Notes under the pieces: generated by a model
The model's database searches: none
What the model was told of the DNA's origin: nothing
Seen by the model: the letters and a program-made list of their open reading frames with translations, nothing else
Position numbers and translations under genes: made by a program
Assembly (NCBI RefSeq): GCF_008806595.1
Contig: NZ_VZRB01000001.1
Coordinates: 457,893 to 521,892, forward strand
DNA: 64,000 nucleotides
Origin: Streptomyces luteolifulvus
GTDB taxonomy: Bacteria > Actinomycetota > Actinomycetes > Streptomycetales > Streptomycetaceae
Direction of reading: 5' to 3'
In this document: positions 47,361 through 55,573 of the stretch, one piece after another
How positions within the stretch are numbered: position 1 is the first letter of the stretch
How the letters are laid out: every line of letters starts with the position of its first letter

Positions 47361-47946
47361 GCGCGGCAAGCCCCCGGTCGAGCCCGTCACGCTCAAGATC
47401 CTGGTGGCCGGCGGCTTCGGCGTGGGCAAGACCACGCTGGTCGGCGCGGTCAGCGAGATCAGGCCGCTGCGCACCGAGGAGTTCCTCACCGAGGCCGGAC
47501 GCCCGGTCGACGACACGAGCGGGGTGGAGGCCAAGCACACGACCACCGTGGCGATGGACTTCGGCCGTATCACGCTCCGCGAGGACCTGGTGCTGTACCT
47601 CTTCGGCACGCCCGGGCAGGAGCGGTTCTGGTTCATGTGGGACGAACTCTCCGAGGGCGCGCTCGGCGCCGTCGTGCTCGCCGACACCCGGCGCCTGGAG
47701 GACTGCTTCGCCGCCGTGGACTACTTCGAGCGGCGCTCCATACCCTTCCTGGTCGGCGTCAACTGCTTCGAGGGAGCCGACCACTACCCGGCCCAGGACG
47801 TCCGCCAGGCCCTCGACCTCGACCAGGACGTACCGCTCGTTCTGTGCGACGCCCGCGACCGGGAGTCCGTCAAGGAAGTCCTCGTGGGTGTCGTCCAGCA
47901 CGCGATGGCGTACGCGGCGAACCGCCGTCAGGCCGTCACCACCTGA
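47341..47946 (+). CDS. cvnD: CvnD, small GTPase-like protein of the conservon
   Basis: A 201-residue Ras-like GTP-binding protein, fourth conserved gene of the conservon. The P-loop is [16 protein letters not shown] (about residues 25-40), switch-I region [13 protein letters not shown], the Walker-B/switch-II strand [19 protein letters not shown] (with the Gln of the DxxGQ-type motif in TPGQE), and a guanine-base region around [11 protein letters not shown], which replaces the usual NKxD. ATG 47341 lies inside the oxoprolinase gene, 20 bases before its stop, so translation is probably coupled. This makes the oxoprolinase gene a firm part of the operon. Confidence 0.92.
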
Positions 47947-47952
47947 CGCGCG

Positions 47953-47990
47953 CACGGCCCGTACCCCCGCCGACCGGGGCACGGGCCGTG
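47953..47990. terminator. Hairpin between cvnD and glpK
   Basis: CACGGCCCGT, loop of 18 bases that itself pairs CCCC with GGGG, ACGGGCCGTG: perfect 10-bp outer stem in the 74-base gap between convergent genes. Bidirectional terminator. Confidence 0.75.
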
Positions 47991-48020
47991 GCCCGGGGCA
48001 CTACGCGCGCGTGCGGCGGT

Positions 48021-49529
48021 CTAGTGCTCGTCCTCCAGCCAGCCGAACGTCCGCTCCACGGCCTTGCGCCAGTTGTGGTACTCGCGGTCGCGCACCGCGG
48101 AGTCCATGGCGGGCGTCCACTCGACGTCCTTCTGCCAGTGCGCCTTCAGCTCGTCGAGGTCGTTCCACACGCCAGTGGCGAGCCCCGCCGCGTAGGCGGC
48201 GCCGAGGCAGGTCGTCTCGGAGACCTTCGGCCGGACCACCGGGACGTCGAGCACGTCGGCCTGGTGCTGCATGAGCAGGTTGTTCTTGGTCATGCCGCCG
48301 TCCACCTTCAGGGTGGTGATGTGCACCCCGGAGTCCTGGTACATGGCGTCCACGACCTCGCGCGTCTGCCAGCTGGTCGCTTCGAGCACGGCACGCGCGA
48401 GGTGGGCCTTCGTGACGTACCGGGTGAGTCCGGTGACCACGCCGCGGGCGTCGGAGCGCCAGTACGGTGCGAACAGACCCGAGAAGGCGGGCACGATGTA
48501 CGCGCCGCCGTTGTCCTCCACACTCGCCGCCAGGGGCTCGATCTCGTCGGCGGTACCGATGATGCCGAGCTGGTCGCGGAACCACTGCACCAGCGCGCCC
48601 GTGATGGCGATCGCACCCTCCAGGCAGTAGACCGGCGCCTCACTGCCGATCTTGTAGCCCATCGTCGTCAGCAGCCCGCTCTTCGACGGCACCGGCCGGT
48701 TGCCCGTGTTGAGCAGCAGGAAGCTGCCCGTGCCGTAGGTGTTCTTCGCCGTGCCCACGTCGTAGCAGGCCTGTCCGAACACGGCCGCCTGCTGGTCGCC
48801 CAGCGCGGAGGCCACGGGCACGCCGGCGAGCTGCCCGACCGCGGTGCCGTAGACCTCGGCGGACGACTTGATCTCGGGCAGGAGCGACTCGGGGATGTTC
48901 ATCGCGGAAAGGATGGACGGGTCCCACTGCAGGGTCTCCAGGTTCATCAGCATGGTGCGCCCGGCGTTGGTCACGTCGGTGACGTGATGCCCGCCGTCGG
49001 TGCCCCCGGTGAGGTTCCAGATGAGCCAGGAGTCGATGGTGCCGAAGGCGAGCTCGCCGTTCTCGGCACGGGCCCTGAGACCGGGCACGTTGTCGAGCAG
49101 CCAGGCCGCCTTCGGGCCGGAGAAGTAGGTGGCCAGCGGCAGCCCGGTCTGATCGCGGAAACGGTCCTGCCCGTCCGAGCCGCCCAGTTGGTTGACCAGG
49201 CCGGCCGTGCGGGTGTCCTGCCACACGATGGCGTTGTGCACGGGCTTGCCCGTGGCGCGGTCCCACAGAACGGTGGTCTCGCGCTGGTTGGTGATGCCGA
49301 GCGCGCTGAGCTGGTCGGCGCGCAGTCCGGCCTTGGCGATCGCCCCGGCGACCACCGCCTGCACCTTGGACATGATCTCGGTGGCATCGTGCTCCACCCA
49401 GCCGGGCTTGGGGAAGATCTGCCGGTGCTCACGCTGGTCGACGGCGACGATCGCGCCGTCCTGGTTGAAGATGATGCAGCGGCTGGAGGTCGTGCCCTGA
49501 TCTATGGCCGCGACGAACTTGTCCGTCAT
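48021..49529 (-). CDS. glpK: Glycerol kinase
   Basis: A 502-residue FGGY-family kinase that phosphorylates glycerol to glycerol-3-phosphate with ATP. The N-terminal phosphate-binding segment is [38 protein letters not shown] is the next family strand. Later motifs include [36 protein letters not shown] and [44 protein letters not shown]. Length is normal. It is 22 bases downstream of glpF, with GAAGGAACCCACGAAGGGGACG holding its ribosome site. No glycerol-3-phosphate dehydrogenase or GlpR/GylR-type regulator gene lies in the window. Confidence 0.96.
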   Translation of the reverse strand: MTDKFVAAIDQGTTSSRCIIFNQDGAIVAVDQREHRQIFPKPGWVEHDATEIMSKVQAVVAGAIAKAGLRADQLSALGITNQRETTVLWDRATGKPVHNAIVWQDTRTAGLVNQLGGSDGQDRFRDQTGLPLATYFSGPKAAWLLDNVPGLRARAENGELAFGTIDSWLIWNLTGGTDGGHHVTDVTNAGRTMLMNLETLQWDPSILSAMNIPESLLPEIKSSAEVYGTAVGQLAGVPVASALGDQQAAVFGQACYDVGTAKNTYGTGSFLLLNTGNRPVPSKSGLLTTMGYKIGSEAPVYCLEGAIAITGALVQWFRDQLGIIGTADEIEPLAASVEDNGGAYIVPAFSGLFAPYWRSDARGVVTGLTRYVTKAHLARAVLEATSWQTREVVDAMYQDSGVHITTLKVDGGMTKNNLLMQHQADVLDVPVVRPKVSETTCLGAAYAAGLATGVWNDLDELKAHWQKDVEWTPAMDSAVRDREYHNWRKAVERTFGWLEDEH

Positions 49530-49551
49530 GACGTCCCCTTCGTGGGTTCCT

Positions 49552-50292
49552 TCAGAATGCTGCGTTGTAGATCACGGCTCCGATGGCGGCGCCTGCGAGC
49601 GGGCCGATCACGGGGATCCAGGAGTAGCTCCACTCCGAGGTGCCCTTGTTGGGAATCGGCAGCAGCGCGTGGATGATGCGAGGCCCGAGGTCACGGGCCG
49701 GGTTGATGGCGTACCCGGTGGGGCCGCCGAGTGAGAGACCGATACCGACGACGAGGAGGGAGATGAGCAGGGCCGGCAGGCCCGCGTCCCCGATGCCGTC
49801 CACGTGTCTGTCCCCGCCGACCATCGCGAGGATGGGCACCATCAGGGCGACGGTGGCAAGGAACTCTGTGATCAGGTTCTGGCCGGTGTGGTAGATCGCC
49901 GGGCGGGTCGAGAAGATCCCCAGCGTCTCGATGGCGTTGTCCCTGTCTGCGTTGAGGTTGAAGTGCCCGAGATAGGCCAGCCAGCAGAGCACGGCCCCGA
50001 CCATGGCACCGGCGAATTGCCCGAGCAGGTAGTAGGGCACGTCCTCCCATTTCGTCGTGCCCTCGATCGCGAAGCCGAGCGTCACCGCCGGGTTGATCTG
50101 CCCACCGGACAGCGGTGCCGCGGTGTACGCCCCGGCGAGGACGCCGAAGCCCCATCCGAAGGTGATGACGATCCAGCCGGAGTTCTGAGCCTTTGACTTG
50201 TTGAGGATCACTCCGGCCACCACGCCCGCGCCGAACAGAATCAGAGTGGCGGTGCCGATCAACTCGCCTAGAAATATGTCTCCGTTGCTCAT
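49552..50292 (-). CDS. glpF: Glycerol facilitator (MIP/aquaglyceroporin)
   Basis: A 246-residue aquaglyceroporin that lets glycerol cross the cytoplasmic membrane. It has six membrane helices and two half-helix loops with the NPA motifs [14 protein letters not shown] and [18 protein letters not shown]. The Asp after NPAR (NPARD) is typical of glycerol-permeable rather than water-only channels. ATG 50292 follows AGGAGTCGCC. With glpK directly downstream it forms the uptake-and-trapping pair; the kinase keeps glycerol inside as its phosphate. Confidence 0.95.
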   Translation of the reverse strand: MSNGDIFLGELIGTATLILFGAGVVAGVILNKSKAQNSGWIVITFGWGFGVLAGAYTAAPLSGGQINPAVTLGFAIEGTTKWEDVPYYLLGQFAGAMVGAVLCWLAYLGHFNLNADRDNAIETLGIFSTRPAIYHTGQNLITEFLATVALMVPILAMVGGDRHVDGIGDAGLPALLISLLVVGIGLSLGGPTGYAINPARDLGPRIIHALLPIPNKGTSEWSYSWIPVIGPLAGAAIGAVIYNAAF

Positions 50293-50613
50293 GGCGACTC
50301 CTAGGCCCTGGCCCGGGGACGATCGCCCCGGAGCCTCCGTGCGGGGTGCGGTTCCCTTGGCGAACAGCCGAAGCAGGGAGACCCGCGCCCAGCCCGGCGT
50401 CCGTGACGAGCGTGCCGTAGCAGCCGAATCGCCCGTGGGGAATGGCCCGTGACTCAGGCGGGGCCCGCGCGGCGTGGTGCCTGGATACTCCGAGAATGTG
50501 CGGCGATGTCGGCCGACACCGGAAGTGTTCACCGGTGCCCAAAGAGCGTCAAGGTCGTCGACGACAACGGTTGGGGCAGCGAGGCCGAGCCCCCGGCCGA
50601 CGTGAAGAGGTGC
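50293..50613 (-). promoter_or_regulatory. Control region upstream of glpF
   Basis: 321 bases between the EAL/GGDEF gene and glpF, with no gene I can support. On the minus strand TTGACG (50552-50547) N17 AACACT (50529-50524) could be a promoter for glpF-glpK, but the -10 is weak. CACCGGTG (50531-50538) within the spacer is a small palindrome and could be an operator. Confidence 0.3.
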
Positions 50614-52323
50614 TCAGCCCGGTTCCATCACAGCGTACCCCGCCTGCGCGATCGTCGCCGCCGGGCCGCGACGGACCTCGAAGCCGGGCTGCCCGGCGTG
50701 GCCCAGCACCCAACTTGCCCCGGTCAGCGATTTCGCGGCCTTCTTCAGCGGTGCCAGACAGGCAGCCGCTTCCCGGTGGTGGGTCACGCTGCCCGGCCCG
50801 CACAGCACCGTCGCCAGCGACAGCGTCACGGGACGCCCGCCCGCGGACCAGGGCGCGTCCAGCACCGAGACAGCCAGCGGATCCAGGCCCTCCGGATCGG
50901 TGAGCACAAGGAAGTCGTCCCCGCCGATGTGGCCCACCCGAGTGCCGCCGGCCGCGGCGTGCTGCAGTGCCCGCCCCACGGACCGGATCAGCTCGTCGCC
51001 CGCCGCGAACCCGGCCCCGTCGTTGACCTGCTTGAAGTGGTCGACGTCCAGCCAGCTCAGCGCGAATACCCGCCCGTCGGCGATCCGCCGGTCCACCTCA
51101 CGGGTGATCGCGTCCGAGCCGGGCAGCCGGGTCAGCGGATTGAGCCCGGCCGCCTCCTCGACGCGTGATTCGGCCAGCGCCCGCAGCAGGTCCGCGAGCC
51201 GTACGACGCCCACGCACCGCCCGTACCGGTCGACGACGGCCACGTCGTCCGAGGTGCGGCCCCCGCCGCCGACCGCCACCACGTCCAGGACCTCCCACGC
51301 GGTGGCGTCGACGCCCACCGTCCGTGGCGGGTCCCCCAGCTTGACGGCGGGCCGGTCGGCGTACAGAGCGTGCCCGTAGCGTGCCGACATCGACAGCAGG
51401 AAGCGGGACCGGTGCACGGACCGGACCGGTACGCCGTCCCGGTCCACGAGCAGCACCCCGGACACCTCGGGCGACCCGGTCAGCAGCGCCCGCACCTGCC
51501 CTGCCGACACGGTGACGGGCAACAGCGCGGCCGGCCGCACGAACTCCCGTATCGACGGCCCCGGCGTCGGCATCACGGCGGCGCCGGGGGAGCGGGGCGG
51601 AACATACACGTCCGCGGCCGGAATCCTGGCCGGGGGCGCGAACAGCACGCCCTGCGCGAGGTGCGCGCCGGCCGACCGTACCTCCGCACACTGCAGCTCG
51701 GTCTGCACGCCCTCGACACAGAGCAGGGCCCCCAGTTCATCGCACAGCGTCCGCATCGCCCGTACCGCCGCCGGCCGGGGCAGCAGCGCCGCATCGAGTT
51801 TGACCAGGTCGGGCGCCAGATCGGTGAGCAGTCGCAGAGGAACGTCCCCGTCGCCCACGCCGTCCGCGCTGACCCGGAAGCCCTGCCCGCGCAGCCCTTC
51901 CACCGCCTCCAGCAGCGCCTGCTGCGGCACATGGGTGTACGGCGGGCCGATGTCGATCGTCACTTCCCAGGGCATCCGCCCCGCCTCGCGCACCGCGTCG
52001 TGCAGGGGGGTCAGTCCGCCGAGATCGGCGAGGGTGCCGGCGAACACGTTGACGTGCAGTGGCAGCAGAGTCTCCTTGCGAGCCGCCGCACGGGCCGCCA
52101 GGACCGCGAGCCGGCCGTCGAGCTCGGGGTCCCGGCGTGCTTCGGCCAGGATGTCGCCGGTCTCCGGCCGGGCGAGTATCTCCAGCCCCGCGATCCCTCC
52201 GGTCGTCAGATTGACCACCGGCTGGAAGGCAAAGCGGAGAGTATCCGTCCAGGAGTGCACGTGGAGCATGATGGCGCTGCCGGAGCACGCCCAAGCCCAG
52301 TTCATGAGACGTTCACACAGCAT
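50614..52323 (-). CDS. EAL-CBS-GGDEF protein with degenerate motifs
   Basis: A protein of up to 569 residues in the order EAL, CBS pair, GGDEF. The EAL half has LRFAFQPVVNLTTGGIAGLEILAR (EIL instead of EAL), LHVNVFAG, TIDIGPPYTH, VSADGVGDGDVPL (AD where metal-binding DD is normal), LVKLDAALL and CVEGVQT; several phosphodiesterase residues are changed. The middle (VLLVDRDGVPVRSVHRSRF, DDVAVVDRYGRCVGVVRLADLLR) resembles two CBS motifs. The C-terminal GGDEF has SWLDVDHFKQVNDGAGFAAGDELI and HIGGDDFLVL. It may sense c-di-GMP or a nucleotide rather than degrade c-di-GMP. Possible starts are 52323, 52305 and 52269 (MLHVHSW); none has a clear ribosome site. Confidence 0.82.
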   Translation of the reverse strand: MLCERLMNWAWACSGSAIMLHVHSWTDTLRFAFQPVVNLTTGGIAGLEILARPETGDILAEARRDPELDGRLAVLAARAAARKETLLPLHVNVFAGTLADLGGLTPLHDAVREAGRMPWEVTIDIGPPYTHVPQQALLEAVEGLRGQGFRVSADGVGDGDVPLRLLTDLAPDLVKLDAALLPRPAAVRAMRTLCDELGALLCVEGVQTELQCAEVRSAGAHLAQGVLFAPPARIPAADVYVPPRSPGAAVMPTPGPSIREFVRPAALLPVTVSAGQVRALLTGSPEVSGVLLVDRDGVPVRSVHRSRFLLSMSARYGHALYADRPAVKLGDPPRTVGVDATAWEVLDVVAVGGGGRTSDDVAVVDRYGRCVGVVRLADLLRALAESRVEEAAGLNPLTRLPGSDAITREVDRRIADGRVFALSWLDVDHFKQVNDGAGFAAGDELIRSVGRALQHAAAGGTRVGHIGGDDFLVLTDPEGLDPLAVSVLDAPWSAGGRPVTLSLATVLCGPGSVTHHREAAACLAPLKKAAKSLTGASWVLGHAGQPGFEVRRGPAATIAQAGYAVMEPG

Positions 52324-52417
52324 TTCGGGTCGATCACACAGCGTAGGAGAAAGGGCTTACGCCCGAGCCGCCGTCCCCCATGCCGATTCCGGTTCCGGTC
52401 GCCGGTGGCCCGCAGCC

Positions 52418-53608
52418 TCAGCGCATCACGATCACCGCCGATCCGTGCCCGAACAGCCCTTGGTTCGCCGTGATCCCCACGCGTGCTCCGGCGACCTGCC
52501 GCGCGCCCGCGTCCCCCCTCAACTGCCATGTCAGCTCACAGACCTGGGCGATCGCCTGGGCCGGGACGGCCTCACCGAACGACGCGAGCCCACCGCTGAC
52601 GTTGACGGGTATGCGCCCGCCCGGGGCCGTCGCCCCTTCCCGCAGCAGCTTCGCCGCCTCGCCCTCTGCGCACAGCCCCAGTTCCTCGTACCACTGCAGC
52701 TCCAGGGCGGTGGACAGGTCGTAGACCTCGGCGAGGGAGAGGTCCTCGGGCCCGATGCCCGCCTCCTCGTAGGCCGCCCGCGGGATCGACGACCGGAAGG
52801 TCTGGACGGCGGGCTCCGCGGCCACGGCGGAGTCCGTCGCGATGTCCGGCAGGTCCAGCACGGTGCTGGGGTAGCGGGGCGTCACGGTGGAGACCGCTCG
52901 GATCCGCACCGGCTCGGACACCCCGTGCCGGCGCGCGAACTCCATGCTGGACAGCACCAGCGCCGCCCCGCCGTCCGAGGTCGCACAGATGTCGAGCAGC
53001 CGCAGCGGGTCGGCGACCACGGCCGAGGCGGCGACCTCCTCCGGGGTGACCCGCCTGCGGTAGCGAGCGTTCGGATTCAGCGCCCCCATGGCGGCGTTCT
53101 TCACCTTGACCTGTGCGAAGTCCTCCGGTGTGTCCCCGTGCACCGCCATCCGCCGACGCGCGTACAGCCCGAAGTACGTCGGATTGGTGGCCCCGAGGAC
53201 CCGGAACCGCTGCCAGTCCGGATCATCGGGCCGGTCCCCGCCCGCGGGCCGGAAGAACCCTTTGGGCGCCGCGTCGGCACCCACCACGAGCACCACGTCC
53301 GCGAGGCCCGAAAGGATCTGTGCCCGCGCGACGCCGACGGCCTGCGCCCCCGACGCGCACGCCGCGTACACGCTCGTGACACTGGCTCCCTGCCAGCCGA
53401 GCGCCTTCGCGAAGGTCGCGCCCGCCACATACCCCGGGTAGCCGCCGCGCACGGTGTCCGCCCCGACGAGCGAGCCGACGTCCCGCCAGTCCAGCCCGGC
53501 GTCGGTGAGCGCCGTACGGGCCGCCGCCGCTCCGTACTCCACGAAGCTGCGCCCCCACTTGCCCCAGGGGTGCATGCCCGCGCCCAGCACCGCCACGTCG
53601 TCCGTCAT
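52418..53608 (-). CDS. Thiolase / lipid-transfer-type acetyl-CoA acetyltransferase
   Basis: A 396-residue thiolase-fold protein of the SCP-x/lipid-transfer (steroid or isoprenoid degradation) type. It has the active-site Cys in VTSVYAACASGAQAVGVA, then ADVVLVVGADAAPKGFF, the TSDGGAALVLSS strand, EVYDLSTALELQWYEELG, VNVSGGLASFGEAVPAQAIAQV and the C-terminal GITANQGLFGHGSAVIVM with a conserved His. It overlaps the OB-fold gene by four bases. Such thiolase/DUF35 pairs form heteromeric aldolase or thiolase complexes in which the OB-fold partner binds CoA. The substrate may be a branched or cyclic acyl-CoA. Confidence 0.88.
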   Translation of the reverse strand: MTDDVAVLGAGMHPWGKWGRSFVEYGAAAARTALTDAGLDWRDVGSLVGADTVRGGYPGYVAGATFAKALGWQGASVTSVYAACASGAQAVGVARAQILSGLADVVLVVGADAAPKGFFRPAGGDRPDDPDWQRFRVLGATNPTYFGLYARRRMAVHGDTPEDFAQVKVKNAAMGALNPNARYRRRVTPEEVAASAVVADPLRLLDICATSDGGAALVLSSMEFARRHGVSEPVRIRAVSTVTPRYPSTVLDLPDIATDSAVAAEPAVQTFRSSIPRAAYEEAGIGPEDLSLAEVYDLSTALELQWYEELGLCAEGEAAKLLREGATAPGGRIPVNVSGGLASFGEAVPAQAIAQVCELTWQLRGDAGARQVAGARVGITANQGLFGHGSAVIVMR

Positions 53609-54051
53609 GTCCGCACCCCCGTCGGCCGCCAGTTCCAGGTCGTCCAGGTCGTCTCCTCGTCCTCATGGAGCACACCGGGGACGACCTCCACCTCCATGCC
53701 CACCGCCAGATCGGCGACGGTGAGCCCGGGTGCCGCCTGCCCCAGGACCACCATCCGCTCCGGCTCCAGTTCCACAGCGATCAACGCGTACGGCTCCCAC
53801 GGAAGTTCCGGATTCGTCACATAGGGTGACGGCGGGCGATACCGGCTGTCCGTGTACGACCACACCCGCCCGCGACGGGAGAGGGGGACCTCCACCAGAT
53901 GACCGCCGGAGCATCCGGGATTGCGGCAGCGGGCGTCCTCTCGCGGGAAGAAGACCGAGGCGCAGGCGGAACAGCTCGTACCGAGGAGCCTGAAGTCGTC
54001 CTCGTCGCCGGCGAACCACCCGGCGACCACAGGTGTGCGTGTACGTGACAA
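53605..54051 (-). CDS. OB-fold (DUF35) zinc-ribbon partner of the thiolase
   Basis: A 148-residue DUF35 protein. The N-terminal zinc ribbon has paired cysteines (LLGTSCSACASVFFPREDARCRNPGC), followed by the OB fold (GRVWSYTDSRYRPPSPYVTNPELPWEPYALIAVELEPERMVVLGQAAPGLTVADLAVGMEVEVVPG). It is the accessory chain that helps acyl-CoA binding by the thiolase-type partner. The start is TTG 54051, preceded by GGGAGGGG at four to six bases. The stop overlaps the thiolase start by four bases, so the two are coupled. A palindromic operator lies 21-37 bases upstream of the start. Confidence 0.85.
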   Translation of the reverse strand: MSRTRTPVVAGWFAGDEDDFRLLGTSCSACASVFFPREDARCRNPGCSGGHLVEVPLSRRGRVWSYTDSRYRPPSPYVTNPELPWEPYALIAVELEPERMVVLGQAAPGLTVADLAVGMEVEVVPGVLHEDEETTWTTWNWRPTGVRT

Positions 54052-54071
54052 AGCCCCTCCCCGGCCATCAA

Positions 54072-54088
54072 TCTGACGGAACGTCAGA
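54072..54088. promoter_or_regulatory. 17-bp palindrome upstream of the thiolase operon
   Basis: TCTGACGGAACGTCAGA: perfect 7-3-7 inverted repeat, 21-37 bases before the OB-fold gene start. The shape fits a TetR-family operator of acyl-CoA or steroid catabolism. No regulator gene is next to it, so the regulator must be elsewhere. Confidence 0.7.
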
Positions 54089-54171
54089 AGTGTGCCACGG
54101 GGCACCGGAAAGAGGCAGGGCGCGCGCGTTCGCTTCCCTGGAGAAGCGTGCACCTGATAGACGCTGGAGAC

Positions 54172-54981
54172 ATGACGCGACTCTCCCGGGCACTCCGCGG
54201 ACTGGTCACCGCACTCGCCACCGTGCTGGCCGTGACCGGTGCCTCCGTGACGGCCGAGGCGACGACCCGGCCCAAGGCGCCCGGGGACTTCGTGGCGCTG
54301 AGAACCGTGGACCCCACGATCATCCAGGAGATGCGCTACTTCACCCGGCACAACTTCGTCGGCGAGCGCATCGACGGCTATCGGCAACCCCTGTGCATCC
54401 TCACGCGTCCCGCCGCCGAAGCGCTCCACAGGGCCCAGACGAAACTGCTGCGTGCGGGCTACACCCTCAAGGTGTACGACTGCTACCGGCCACAGCGCGC
54501 CGTGAACCACTTCGTCCGCTGGGCCAAGGATCTCGACGACCAGGCCATGAAGGGCGAGTTCTACCCGAACGTCGACAAGAGCCGGCTGTTCGACGACGGC
54601 TACATTGCGGCGAAATCCGGCCACAGTCGTGGCTCCACCCTGGACCTCACCGTCGTGAAGCTGCCGACGAGGCCCACCAGGCCGTACCACCCCGGAGAGC
54701 CCCTCGTTCCCTGCTACGCGCCCAAGGACCGGCGCTTCCCCGACAACTCCGTCGACATGGGCACCGGATTCGACTGCTTCGACACCCTCGCGCACACCCT
54801 GGACCCGCGCATCCAGGGCGAACAGCGGGCCAACCGGCTGCTGCTCAAGAACACCCTGGAGGGCCTCGGCTTCGTGAACCTTGCCGAGGAGTGGTGGCAC
54901 TACACCTTCAAACCCGAGCCGTACCCGGACACCTACTTCGACTTCCCCGTGTCCTCGACATCGCTCACCAACAGCAAGTGA
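54172..54981 (+). CDS. Secreted D-Ala-D-Ala dipeptidase (VanX-like)
   Basis: A 269-residue VanX-family zinc dipeptidase with a signal peptide (MTRLSRALRGLVTALATVLAVTGASVTAEA). The Arg-Pro loop is VYDCYRPQRAVNHFVRW. The zinc-binding motif SxHxxGxxxD is in KSGHSRGSTLDLTV, and the catalytic ExxH set is AEEWWHYTF. Extra Cys residues in CYAPKD and FDCFD may form a disulfide. The protein would cut D-Ala-D-Ala or related dipeptides outside the membrane; because it is exported and stands alone, a role in cell-wall turnover is more likely than vancomycin resistance. ATG 54172 is chosen for the signal peptide; GTG 54148 is an alternative. Confidence 0.85.
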   Translation: MTRLSRALRGLVTALATVLAVTGASVTAEATTRPKAPGDFVALRTVDPTIIQEMRYFTRHNFVGERIDGYRQPLCILTRPAAEALHRAQTKLLRAGYTLKVYDCYRPQRAVNHFVRWAKDLDDQAMKGEFYPNVDKSRLFDDGYIAAKSGHSRGSTLDLTVVKLPTRPTRPYHPGEPLVPCYAPKDRRFPDNSVDMGTGFDCFDTLAHTLDPRIQGEQRANRLLLKNTLEGLGFVNLAEEWWHYTFKPEPYPDTYFDFPVSSTSLTNSK

Positions 54982-55028
54982 GGCTCCTCCGGAAGACGGC
55001 ATACCGGCGATCGGATACAGTCCGCCGC

Positions 55029-55571
55029 GTGTCCGAAACTCATCAGTCCACCCCCCCGTCCAACTCCGCGCCCGACTCCCACTGTTCGAGCTGCGGAGCC
55101 TCCTACGGAGAGGGCACCACCGGCTGGCCCCGCACCTGTCCCGCCTGCCACACCGTGGCCTACCGCAATCCGCTGCCGGTCGCCGTGGCCCTCCAGCCCG
55201 TGTACGACACCAAGGGCACCGCCCTGGTCGTCATCACCCGGACCATCGCCCCCGCGCGCGGGGGCACCGCCCTGCCCGGCGGCTACATCGACGACCGCGA
55301 GGACTGGCGGCACGCCGTCGTCCGCGAGCTCAAGGAGGAGACGGGCATCGACGCGGCGAGCCGCGACGTACGGCTCGTCGACGCGATGAGCTCGCCCGAC
55401 GGGCATCTGCTGCTGTTCGGGCTCCTGCCGGAGCGCCCGGCCGAGGGGCTGCCGCGGTCCGCCGCCACGGACGAGACCGAGGGCTGGCACCTCCTGCGCC
55501 GGCCCGAAGAGCTCGCCTTCCCCCTGCACACACTGGCCGTGCGCGCCTGGTTCGAGGGCCGGTACCTCTGA
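55029..55571 (+). CDS. Nudix hydrolase with zinc ribbon
   Basis: A 180-residue NUDIX hydrolase. The N-terminal zinc ribbon (SHCSSCGASYG and RTCPACHTVAY) is followed by the PVAVALQPVYDTKGTALVVITRTIAPARGGTALPGGYIDDREDW region and a full Nudix box (GGYIDDREDWRHAVVRELKEETGI: G-x5-E-x7-RE-x-x-EE-x-G). The ribbon plus Nudix order recalls NADH-pyrophosphatase or ADP-ribose pyrophosphatase proteins. GTG 55029 is the family start. The gene follows the VanX-like gene after 47 bases and may share its transcript. The substrate is not visible. Confidence 0.9.
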   Translation: MSETHQSTPPSNSAPDSHCSSCGASYGEGTTGWPRTCPACHTVAYRNPLPVAVALQPVYDTKGTALVVITRTIAPARGGTALPGGYIDDREDWRHAVVRELKEETGIDAASRDVRLVDAMSSPDGHLLLFGLLPERPAEGLPRSAATDETEGWHLLRRPEELAFPLHTLAVRAWFEGRYL

Positions 55572-55573
55572 GG

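Noticed and set aside
54172..54981. VanX-like gene as part of a vancomycin-resistance cluster
   Set aside because: No vanH, vanA or vanRS genes are nearby and the protein has a signal peptide; cell-wall turnover is more likely.
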